DNA of 6,626 nt, from contig JACMLS010000965.1 in NCBI GenBank assembly GCA_014379485.1, positions 1 through 6,626 on the forward strand, given 5' to 3'. This DNA comes from Bacteroidia bacterium (lineage in GTDB: Bacteria; Bacteroidota; Bacteroidia; B-17B0; Aurantibacillaceae). This document shows positions 1 to 5,798 of the stretch, one piece after another. A model generated the notes under the pieces. That model made no database searches and had not been told where the DNA came from. It saw only the letters and a program-made list of their open reading frames with translations. Numbering within the stretch: the first letter of the stretch is position 1; each line of letters starts with the position of its first letter. Position numbers and translations under genes: made by a program.

Positions 1-148
1 ACAAAAAACTGCCTTGTATGTGCCCGCTGAGCATGCGCGGATTCATAACCTTTAAATTGGTTTCGCGGTTCAGTGCGTTCAGCAACTGGTCTTCGGGTTT
101 TGAAAAACGCAGTGCGTAGGTTTCAATGTCTTTCGAAATAAAATCCAT
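1..148 (-). CDS. O-methyltransferase, N-terminal fragment cut by the window edge
   Basis: The first 49 codons of a minus-strand gene start at an ATG at 148-146 and run off the left edge. The translation begins MDFISKDIETYALRFSKPED and continues through LLNALNRET, LKVMNPRML and SGHIQGSFL with no stop. This matches my memory of the N-terminus of the class I SAM-dependent O-methyltransferases (methyltransferase family 3, caffeoyl-CoA O-methyltransferase-like) of Bacteroidota. That region forms the N-terminal helices before the SAM-binding fold, which would lie outside the window. The physiological substrate of these proteins is generally unknown. The gene lies 127 nt downstream of cca on the same strand with no clear terminator between, so read-through is possible. 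The leader just before the ATG is A/T-rich with no Shine-Dalgarno sequence. The frame is secure; the family call rests on recognising the short N-terminus only. Confidence 0.75.
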   Translation of the reverse strand, partial: MDFISKDIETYALRFSKPEDQLLNALNRETNLKVMNPRMLSGHIQGSFL

Positions 149-196
149 TATAGTTAATTGTTATTGTTGTTATTAAAATAGTTTTACCTCATACAC

Positions 197-233
197 CCAG
201 TCTTATATCTCCAGGTCTTATATCTTATATCAG
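197..233 (-). repeat. Intergenic AGATATAAGAC repeat, copy A (15-nt period)
   Basis: Read on the minus strand, AGATATAAGAC occurs at 225-215 and again at 210-200. The start-to-start spacing is exactly 15 nt, with CTGG between the boxes and TGG after the second. A third, overlapping partial unit (GATATAAGA, 231-223) precedes them. The same two-box arrangement with the same period occurs on the plus strand at 4321-4346. The element sits in the spacer between cca and the O-methyltransferase. I do not know a named family for it. Confidence 0.7.
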
Positions 234-275
234 CCAGAAAATCTCATGAAAAATCTATCGGTTAATTGTTTTCAG

Positions 276-1694
276 CTAATCGGTCTTCACAGGAATTAAA
301 TTCATTTCCTTTCCTTTAATGATCATAAATTGATAAGCCACCTCAAAATCATTTGTAATAATTCCATCAAGAATAGCCTCACGAATTGCATTTTTCAAAA
401 TCCCCACTTCTCTTCCTTCGCTTAAACCAAAAGCTTCCATAATATGCTCACCGCGTATAGATGGTTGCCAGTTGCGCACCTTGTCTTTTTCTTCTATGTC
501 TTTCAATTTCTGCCTCACCAATTCAAAATTCTTCATGTACTTTTGAACCTTCGCGGAATTTTTTGAAGTGATATCTGCCTCGCACAATTTCATCAGCTCG
601 TCAATATCATCACCTGCCTCAAACAACAATCTGCGAACTGCAGAATCTGTGACCTCCGTTTTTGCAAGCACTATGGGGCGCAAATGCAACTGTACCATTT
701 TCTGAACGAATTTCATTTTTTCGTTCAAAGGCAATTTTAAAGAAGAAAAAATAACCGGAACCATTTTTGCACCTTTGTCTTCATGACCATGAAAAGTCCA
801 GCCATGATCGGGTTCAAATCTTTTGGTTGCAGGTTTTGCAATATCATGTAAAATTGCGGCCCATCTCAGCCAAAGATCATCAGATGTTCTGCAAACATTA
901 TCGAGCACCTGAAGGGTGTGGTAAAAATTATCTTTATGCCCCTTCCCTTTTATAATTTCTACTCCATGCAATTTTACCATTTCCGGAAAAATAATATGAA
1001 GCAAACCCGTATCAAATAAAATATTAAATCCTACCGAAGGTTTAACCGATAAAATTACTTTATTAAGCTCTTCACAAATTCTTTCTTTCGAAACAATTTT
1101 TATCCGTTCTTTATTTTTTGAAAGAGCTTTCAAAGAATTTTCCTCAATGGTAAAACCAAGCTGAGAAGAAAAACGAATGGCGCGCATCATACGCAAAGGA
1201 TCGTCGCTGTAAGTAATATCAGGATCGAGCGGTGTGCGCAAAATCTTTTTTTCAAGATCCTCTTTTCCGTTAAATGGATCGAGTAATTTTCCAAAAACAT
1301 TTGCAGAAAGACCTATGGCCATTGCGTTAATGGTAAAATCTCTGCGGTCCTGGTCATTCTCCAAAGTACCGTCTTCAACTATAGGTTTTCTTGAGTTACG
1401 GTCGTAAGATTCTTTTCTTGCTCCCACAAATTCAAACTCCAGATCGCGGTATTTTATTTGCGCTGTTCCAAAATTTTTAAATACAGAAAGATGTGCTTCG
1501 TTACCAAGTTTTTCTTTAAGCAACATGGCAAGATTAATGCCGCTGCCAATAGTAACCACATCAATATCCTTATTGGGTCGTTTCAAAAAAATATCGCGCA
1601 CAAAGCCCCCAATAATATAGGCATCCTGTTTCAGCTCATCTGCACAGGCACCAATAAGTTTAATTTCTTTGGTATTTATAAATTCGCTAAACAC
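276..1694 (-). CDS. cca: CCA-adding tRNA nucleotidyltransferase with HD domain
   Basis: This 472-residue cytoplasmic enzyme probably builds or repairs the 3'-terminal CCA of tRNAs from CTP and ATP without a nucleic acid template. The class II nucleotidyltransferase head is clear: GG at 29-30 with VRD at 32-34, then the metal-binding DID at 43-45. The nucleotide-selecting RRDFTINAMA follows at 117-126, and DDPLRMMRAIRF at 164-175. The C-terminal half carries an HD phosphohydrolase-type domain with His259, the HD pair at 283-284 in LHDIAKP, and His301/His304. The length fits HD-containing bacterial CCA enzymes. The start is GTG (1694-1692): an in-frame TAA lies four codons upstream and no ATG lies nearby. 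A TAACTTTG promoter-like box ends four bases before it. The MFS gene lies upstream behind a probable terminator, so cca is likely transcribed from its own promoter. A poly(A) polymerase of the same superfamily is the main alternative; the HD domain favours the CCA enzyme. Confidence 0.94.
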   Translation of the reverse strand: MFSEFINTKEIKLIGACADELKQDAYIIGGFVRDIFLKRPNKDIDVVTIGSGINLAMLLKEKLGNEAHLSVFKNFGTAQIKYRDLEFEFVGARKESYDRNSRKPIVEDGTLENDQDRRDFTINAMAIGLSANVFGKLLDPFNGKEDLEKKILRTPLDPDITYSDDPLRMMRAIRFSSQLGFTIEENSLKALSKNKERIKIVSKERICEELNKVILSVKPSVGFNILFDTGLLHIIFPEMVKLHGVEIIKGKGHKDNFYHTLQVLDNVCRTSDDLWLRWAAILHDIAKPATKRFEPDHGWTFHGHEDKGAKMVPVIFSSLKLPLNEKMKFVQKMVQLHLRPIVLAKTEVTDSAVRRLLFEAGDDIDELMKLCEADITSKNSAKVQKYMKNFELVRQKLKDIEEKDKVRNWQPSIRGEHIMEAFGLSEGREVGILKNAIREAILDGIITNDFEVAYQFMIIKGKEMNLIPVKTD

Positions 1695-1698
1695 GTTG

Positions 1699-1706
1699 CA
1701 AAGTTA
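1699..1706 (-). promoter_or_regulatory. Candidate -7 promoter element of cca (TAACTTTG)
   Basis: TAACTTTG on the minus strand matches the Bacteroidota sigma-A -7 consensus TAnnTTTG. Only four bases (CAAC) separate it from the GTG start, so the transcript would begin at or next to the start codon and be leaderless or nearly so. No TTG sits at the expected -33 position, so the support is the -7 box and its location only. Confidence 0.5.
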
Positions 1707-1736
1707 ACAATTGAATTAAATTGGATGAAAATTAAA

Positions 1737-1806
1737 AACCACAATAGAAACAATAAAGCACAATAGAAAAACAAACTCTATTGTGTTCTATGGGTCTACT
1801 GTGGTT
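1737..1806 (-). terminator. Long hairpin with T-rich tail, probable terminator of the MFS gene
   Basis: Left arm 1737-1767 and right arm 1777-1806 are near-perfect inverted complements around a 9-nt loop. The outer segment (AACCACA/GTGGTT side) and the inner nine bases (CACAATAGA against TCTATTGTG) pair well, with a few mismatches and one bulge between. In the minus-strand sense the structure starts 10 nt after the MFS stop codon and is followed by GGTTTTTAATTTT, as expected for intrinsic termination. The stem is unusually long at about 30 bp and contains the direct repeat CACAATAGAAA (1740-1750 and 1759-1769). A mobile or repetitive hairpin that also terminates transcription is an alternative. 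Confidence 0.65.
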
Positions 1807-1816
1807 GAAAAAGGCG

Positions 1817-3097
1817 TTATATTTTATCGAGGTTCAGTTTTTTGAGATCTTTATTTGCCTGGTCAATTCCAAAAACAACTGCAATCACTGCGCAGCCGCC
1901 AATAATAACGGACGGCACCAGCCCGAAAAGCTTTGCCGCAAGGCCAGATTCAAAACCACCAATCTCATTACTTGAACCTATAAAAATTCCGTTGACAGCA
2001 GAAACCCGTCCGCGCATTTCGTCTGGGGTCATTAATTGCAGAATGGTGTGCCTGATCACCACGCTAATATTATCAAACGCACCGGTAAAAAACAACATTA
2101 CAAAAGCCAGCCAGAAATTTGTGCAGAGTGCAAACGCAATTGTAAACAGACCAAACATGATTACAGAAAAAAGTAAAAGCTTACCCGCATTTTTTGCAGG
2201 TGGTCTTAAAGCAAGAAAAATTGCCATGATCACCGCGCCAATTGCAGGCGCAGTTCTAAGCAAACCAAAAGCTGCCGGGCCTGCATGAAGTATTTCTGCG
2301 TTAAAAACAGGTAAAATTGCTACAGCACCCCCGAACAAAACTGCAAACAGATCTAAAGACAAAGCTGAAAGCAACATTTTTTTTCTGAAAACAAATGACA
2401 ATCCCACTTTTAAACTTTGCAGAACGGTTTCATCTTTTTTCCTTTCAGGCATTGGTTTGTTCTTAATAAGCACAAAAAATGTAAACGCTATAAGTAAAAA
2501 CAAGGCATTAATAATGTAAGTTGTAATAGCATTGTGACCATCTCTGAAACCGTAAATGAGTGCAGCAAAAACGGGCCCAAGTATGGCGGCAATATGCCAC
2601 ATACCGCTGTTTATTGTGGTGGAATTTGTATACAGGTTTCTAGGAACCAGTTGACTCATGAATGCCGAAGTAGAGGCCGCGAGAAAAGCCCGTACAATTC
2701 CCAATAAAAAGACAACTACAAAGAGAGACCAGTAACCAAAAAACTTAAGCGCAGGAAAGGTTCCATTACAAAATAAAATCAAATAAACTGTGCCCAGGAA
2801 CAACACAAAAGTTGAAATGAGAATGATCTTTTTTCTGCTGAAATTATCTGCTACATGTCCTGAATAAAAAGAATTTATAATAAACGGAATAGCCTCACAC
2901 AGACCTATGAGTCCAAGTATAAAAGCGGCTTCTTCTTTTTTATATCCTTGCAAATACTCATAATAAACCTGCAAGCCAATGGTGGTCATTTGCATTTGAA
3001 TGGCCACTACCAAAAAAAAACGGGCAACAATAAAATTCCTGAAGTCTGCAATTTTAAGCGATTCTATCGGAGATATTTTAGCAGAAGCATCACTCAT
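1817..3097 (-). CDS. MFS transporter, MFS_3/EntS-like exporter
   Basis: This 426-residue polytopic inner-membrane protein has about 12 predicted membrane segments, at roughly 22-45, 57-79, 92-112, 118-140, 162-185, 192-212, 246-268, 277-297, 305-322, 325-345, 368-388 and 393-413. The MFS signature loop between helices 2 and 3 is present as GHVADNFSRKK (80-90). A central charged cytoplasmic loop (about 212-240) separates the two six-helix halves. The TPDEMRGRVSAVNG segment (357-370) after helix 10 is typical of the MFS_3 family, which includes the enterobactin exporter EntS and many uncharacterised exporters. Transport is presumably proton-coupled efflux; the substrate cannot be inferred because no siderophore or resistance genes are nearby. 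The ATG at 3097-3095 is preceded by a TATTTTTG promoter-like box 14 nt upstream and no Shine-Dalgarno sequence. A long hairpin follows the stop codon. The gene is divergent from the propeller gene and appears monocistronic. Confidence 0.92.
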   Translation of the reverse strand: MSDASAKISPIESLKIADFRNFIVARFFLVVAIQMQMTTIGLQVYYEYLQGYKKEEAAFILGLIGLCEAIPFIINSFYSGHVADNFSRKKIILISTFVLFLGTVYLILFCNGTFPALKFFGYWSLFVVVFLLGIVRAFLAASTSAFMSQLVPRNLYTNSTTINSGMWHIAAILGPVFAALIYGFRDGHNAITTYIINALFLLIAFTFFVLIKNKPMPERKKDETVLQSLKVGLSFVFRKKMLLSALSLDLFAVLFGGAVAILPVFNAEILHAGPAAFGLLRTAPAIGAVIMAIFLALRPPAKNAGKLLLFSVIMFGLFTIAFALCTNFWLAFVMLFFTGAFDNISVVIRHTILQLMTPDEMRGRVSAVNGIFIGSSNEIGGFESGLAAKLFGLVPSVIIGGCAVIAVVFGIDQANKDLKKLNLDKI

Positions 3098-3111
3098 AAG
3101 AAAACAGTGTG

Positions 3112-3119
3112 CAAAAATA
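3112..3119 (-). promoter_or_regulatory. Candidate -7 promoter element of the MFS gene (TATTTTTG)
   Basis: TATTTTTG read on the minus strand fits TAnnTTTG and lies 14 nt before the MFS ATG, predicting a leader of under ten nucleotides. No TTG is found at the usual -33 distance, so the call is tentative. Confidence 0.45.
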
Positions 3120-3142
3120 CGTTATTCCTGTTTAACGATACG

Positions 3143-3165
3143 ATCCTGTAAAAGAATTTCAGGAT
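3143..3165. repeat. Inverted repeat between divergent promoters
   Basis: ATCCTG (3143-3148) and CAGGAT (3160-3165) are perfect inverted complements. The stem extends inward through AAA/TTT with one bulged T, giving about nine pairs around a four-base loop. It lies upstream of both divergent candidate promoters, at 3119-3112 (minus) and 3229-3236 (plus), so it could be an operator. A chance short inverted repeat is equally possible. Confidence 0.35.
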
Positions 3166-3228
3166 TTAATGACCACCGACAGGCTAGCAAGGAGACAAAA
3201 ATCATGTTTAAAAAACCTTAAATATTGG

Positions 3229-3236
3229 TATATTTG
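3229..3236 (+). promoter_or_regulatory. Candidate -7 promoter element of the propeller gene (TATATTTG)
   Basis: TATATTTG is an exact match to TAnnTTTG and lies six bases before the ATG at 3243. It overlaps an alternative in-frame TTG start at 3225, so that longer start would fall upstream of transcription. This supports the ATG at 3243 and suggests a leaderless or very short-leader mRNA. The -33 TTG is not evident. Confidence 0.55.
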
Positions 3237-3242
3237 CGCCCT

Positions 3243-4286
3243 ATGAAAATAAAATTTGCGCTGCTTTTTATTTTGTTTTACGGTTTAGGTTTTTCTCAAA
3301 CAGAAAAACATTTTAAAAATCTAAAACAACTTACTTTTGGAGGTGATAATGCTGAGGCTTATTGGAGTTTTGACAGCAAAAAACTCACTTTTCAAAGCAA
3401 TTACACAAAATGGAACCTGCATTGCGACCAGATCTTTTCTATGGACATTGCAAAGGCGGCAAAAGATTCTCTTTATAAACCTGCACTTATTTCTACCGGA
3501 AAAGGAAGAACTACCTGCTCTTATTTTTTGCCCGGCAACAAAAAAATTCTGTACGCATCTACCCACGCAGCAAATGACTCCTGCCCTGCCCCACCCGCGC
3601 CCCGCAGCGACGGAAAATATTTATGGCCTGTTTACAAAGAGTACGATATTTATGTTGCTGACCTTAGCGGAAAAATAATTTCTCAACTAACAAACACAAA
3701 CGGTTACGACGCAGAAGCAACTGTTTCGCCAAAAGGAGATAAAATTGTTTTTACCTCTGACCGCAGCGGTGATATGGAATTGTGGACAATGGATATTGAT
3801 GGAAAAAATCAAAAACAAATTACAACAGGATTAGGATATGATGGCGGTGCATTTTTCTCGCCCGACGGAAAAAAACTCGTATTCCGCGCAAGCAGGCCAC
3901 AAACCGAAGAAGATAAAAAAGAATACAAAGAATTATTAGCGCAGGGACTCGTTTCTCCTACAAAAATGGAAATTTATACGTGTAATGTTGATGGCAGCGA
4001 CCTGAAACAAATAACAACATTAGGCAAAGCAAACTGGGCACCGTTTTTTACGCCTGACGGGAAACAAATTATTTTTTCAAGCAACCACAATAGTAAAAAA
4101 GGTTACGATTTTCAGTTGTGGCTTATTAATATTGATGGAACAGGCCTGGAACAAGTAACAACAGAAAGCGTTTTTAATTCATTCGCCATGTTCTCTCCTG
4201 ACGGAAAAAAAATATCGTTCAGCAGCAACAGAAAAAACCACGGAACAAGAGACACTAATGTGTTTGTGGCAGAATGGGTGAAGTGA
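3243..4286 (+). CDS. Exported PD40/TolB-like beta-propeller protein
   Basis: This 347-residue protein has a signal peptide (MKIKFALLFILFYGLGFSQ, cleavage near residue 18-20) and no lipobox, so it is predicted to be periplasmic or secreted. The rest is built of PD40 (WD40-like) propeller blades recognisable by an SPDGKK-(hydrophobic)-F-S-(S/N)R pattern. The clearest blades are at about 147-185 (VSPKGDKIVFTSDRSG), 192-218 (FSPDGKKLVF), 256-296 (FTPDGKQIIFSS) and 304-343 (FSPDGKKISFSSNR). A divergent first blade lies at 28-70. The N-terminal domain of true TolB is absent, so this is a TolB-like propeller rather than the Tol-Pal component. A Cys/Pro-rich loop at 113-121 (SCPAPPAPR) resembles a conserved loop in related Bacteroidota propellers, from memory. 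Such propellers bind proteins or peptides; no catalytic residues are visible. A longer start at TTG 3225 is rejected because it overlaps the promoter box and would add six residues before the signal peptide. An exported peptidase gene follows 167 nt downstream on the same strand. Confidence 0.9.
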   Translation: MKIKFALLFILFYGLGFSQTEKHFKNLKQLTFGGDNAEAYWSFDSKKLTFQSNYTKWNLHCDQIFSMDIAKAAKDSLYKPALISTGKGRTTCSYFLPGNKKILYASTHAANDSCPAPPAPRSDGKYLWPVYKEYDIYVADLSGKIISQLTNTNGYDAEATVSPKGDKIVFTSDRSGDMELWTMDIDGKNQKQITTGLGYDGGAFFSPDGKKLVFRASRPQTEEDKKEYKELLAQGLVSPTKMEIYTCNVDGSDLKQITTLGKANWAPFFTPDGKQIIFSSNHNSKKGYDFQLWLINIDGTGLEQVTTESVFNSFAMFSPDGKKISFSSNRKNHGTRDTNVFVAEWVK

Positions 4287-4313
4287 TTTATACACAAAAA
4301 TAAATTGTCCGAC

Positions 4314-4349
4314 AGACCTGAGATATAAGACAAAAAGATATAAGACTGG
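4314..4349 (+). repeat. Intergenic AGATATAAGAC repeat, copy B (15-nt period)
   Basis: AGATATAAGAC occurs at 4321-4331 and 4336-4346, again exactly 15 nt apart, here with AAAA between the boxes. The boxes are preceded by AGACCTG and followed by TGG. Both flanks also occur in copy A (197-233, opposite strand): AGACCTGG joins its two boxes and TGG follows its second. The element lies 27 nt after the stop codon of the propeller gene. The matching spacing and flanks make a shared origin more likely than chance AT-richness. Confidence 0.7.
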
Positions 4350-4388
4350 CGTGGAAAAACCCTTAATACTTGTGCGTATAGTCCCCAC

Positions 4389-4413
4389 GTTTCGGGAGTT
4401 GTCCTCCAGAAAC
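4389..4413 (+). other. Short hairpin upstream of the M28 peptidase gene
   Basis: GTTTCGGGAG (4389-4398) and CTCCAGAAAC (4404-4413) form a 10-bp stem with one internal mismatch and a 5-nt loop (TTGTC). It lies 40 nt before the peptidase ATG in an otherwise unremarkable spacer. No T-run follows, so it is not a standard intrinsic terminator. It could be a leader structure or simply a chance stem. Confidence 0.35.
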
Positions 4414-4453
4414 AGGAGTTAAGTAAGTTGATGTTTAATTTAATTACACAAAA

Positions 4454-5698
4454 ATGAAAACAAAAATTCTCTTTCTCTTTTTAAGTTCAATTTCACTTGC
4501 AACTTTCTCCCAGAAAAAAGCTCCCGAAATTTCTGAAACGCTTCTTAAGACCTACGTAAAATATCTTGCTTCGGATAAACTGGAAGGGCGTGGTACAGGA
4601 ACTGCGGGTGAAGCAAAAGCCGGCGCCTATATTACCGGCATACTTGAAAAAACAGGAGGGCTTACTCCTAAAGGAACAACATCCTGGTTCTATGATTTCA
4701 CTTTTCGTTTTAACCCGAATCCGCACGATACAGATAATTCAAAAGCTATAGAAAGAAAAGGAAGAGATATACTTGCATACATTGACAACGGAGCTGAAAA
4801 CACCATTATCATTGGCGCCCATTACGATCATTTGGGCCTTGGAAACGATCACAATTCATTAGACGCAAATCCAACAGGAAAAATTCATAACGGTGCAGAT
4901 GATAATGCAAGCGGAAGCGCCGGATTAATGGAACTTGCACGTTATTTTGCATCGAACAACAAAAAAGAGCAATTCAATTTTCTGTTCTGCTGGTTCAGTG
5001 GTGAAGAATTGGGATTGTATGGTTCGAAAAAATTCTGTGAGAAACCGACAATAGATTTTGCAAAAGTAAATTACATGATTAACCTGGATATGATTGGCAG
5101 ATTGAATGATACTACAAAAAAATTATTAGTTTATGGTGTAGGCACTTCGCCAACATGGACTCCGTTAATGGATAAACTTCAGAATGGTTTCACCTTTAAA
5201 TATGACAGTTCGGGAATCGGACCATCAGATCAGACTTCTTTTTATTTAAAAGACCTGCCTGTACTTTTTTTCTTTACAGGTCAGCATGCAGATTACCACA
5301 AACCAACTGATGACTGGGATAAATTAAATTATAAAGGAGAAAAAAAAGTGCTTGAGCTTGTAATTAAAGTGGTTGAAGAAACAGAAAAAATGCCAAAACT
5401 AACTTTTACCAAAACAAAAAGTGCAGAAGCAACAACAAGAAAATACAAAGTAACCATGGGCATTATGCCTGATTACGCTTTTGAAGGAAAAGGAGTGCAT
5501 GTAGACGGAGTTACAGATGACAGACCCGCAGCAATTGCCGGTGTTCAAAGAGACGATATTATTATTCAGCTTGGCGATGTAAAAGTTGAAAACATGCAGG
5601 ATTACATGAAAGCATTAGGCAAAATTGAAAAGGGAATGGAAGTACCCGCAAAAATTTTACGTGGAGGTAAAGAAATTGAATTAAAAGTAAAATTCTGA
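4454..5698 (+). CDS. Exported M28-family zinc peptidase with C-terminal PDZ domain
   Basis: This 414-residue exported metallopeptidase probably acts as an aminopeptidase or carboxypeptidase in the periplasm or outside the cell. A signal peptide covers about residues 1-20 (MKTKILFLFL...TFSQ) and lacks a lipobox cysteine. All M28 di-zinc residues are visible: His123 in GAHYDHLG with the supporting Asp125, and the bridging Asp at 149/150 in GADDNASG. Glu184 (general base) and Glu185 (ligand) lie in GEELGLYG, with Asp212 in NLDMIGR and His282 in YHKPTDD. A PDZ domain fills about 333-414, with GVHVDGVTDDRPAAIAGVQ followed by DDIIIQLGD; it probably recognises C-termini or positions substrates. The M28-plus-PDZ arrangement is common in Bacteroidota. 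The ATG at 4454 is preceded by an A/T-rich stretch without a Shine-Dalgarno sequence, and no convincing TAnnTTTG box was found in the spacer. Co-transcription with the propeller gene 167 nt upstream is therefore plausible. Confidence 0.94.
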   Translation: MKTKILFLFLSSISLATFSQKKAPEISETLLKTYVKYLASDKLEGRGTGTAGEAKAGAYITGILEKTGGLTPKGTTSWFYDFTFRFNPNPHDTDNSKAIERKGRDILAYIDNGAENTIIIGAHYDHLGLGNDHNSLDANPTGKIHNGADDNASGSAGLMELARYFASNNKKEQFNFLFCWFSGEELGLYGSKKFCEKPTIDFAKVNYMINLDMIGRLNDTTKKLLVYGVGTSPTWTPLMDKLQNGFTFKYDSSGIGPSDQTSFYLKDLPVLFFFTGQHADYHKPTDDWDKLNYKGEKKVLELVIKVVEETEKMPKLTFTKTKSAEATTRKYKVTMGIMPDYAFEGKGVHVDGVTDDRPAAIAGVQRDDIIIQLGDVKVENMQDYMKALGKIEKGMEVPAKILRGGKEIELKVKF

Positions 5699-5707
5699 GC
5701 TCTGCTC

Positions 5708-5745
5708 CACAGATTCTCTCATATATCTATCAAAAAAAATCTGTG
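5708..5745. other. Inverted repeat in the convergent spacer, weak terminator candidate
   Basis: CACAGATT (5708-5715) and AATCTGTG (5738-5745) are perfect 8-bp inverted complements separated by 22 AT-rich bases. The pair starts 10 nt after the peptidase stop. No T-run follows the stem on the plus strand, and the loop is long for an intrinsic terminator, so a role in ending transcription is uncertain. Confidence 0.3.
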
Positions 5746-5768
5746 CCTTCAACTGTGTAAATTCGCGC

Positions 5769-5786
5769 TCCCGATAGCTATCGGGA
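5769..5786. repeat. 18-bp perfect palindrome between convergent genes
   Basis: TCCCGATAGCTATCGGGA is self-complementary over all 18 bases with no loop. It lies in the 100-nt spacer between the convergent peptidase and RNA methyltransferase genes. Its core is GC-richer than its surroundings. From memory, the core CCGATAGCTATCGG recurs between genes in a number of Bacteroidota genomes, but I cannot count it here. Without T-runs on either side it is not a standard bidirectional terminator, although it could form a cruciform or an RNA stem. Confidence 0.65.
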
Positions 5787-5798
5787 CTGTGGCAAAAC

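Noticed and set aside
153..270. 10-bp direct repeat GTTAATTGTT (153-162 and 261-270) flanking the cca/O-methyltransferase spacer
   Set aside because: It is short and AT-rich, with no mobile-element content between copies, so chance is adequate.
1842..2288. 148-codon plus-strand open frame opposite the MFS gene
   Set aside because: It is antisense to a well-supported transporter, its translation resembles no family I know, and it has no promoter or start context.
3169..3246. 25-codon open frame whose TGA overlaps the ATG of the propeller gene
   Set aside because: The TATATTTG promoter box lies inside it, so most of it would not be transcribed. The ATGA overlap arises automatically because the gene starts ATGAAA.
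4112..4388. Minus-strand open frames over the end of the propeller gene and the following spacer
   Set aside because: They overlap conserved propeller coding sequence and have low-complexity, hydrophobic-aromatic translations typical of antisense shadows.
4431..4457. 8-codon open frame (MFNLITQK) overlapping the peptidase ATG
   Set aside because: It is too short to support, and the overlap again follows simply from an ATGAAA start.
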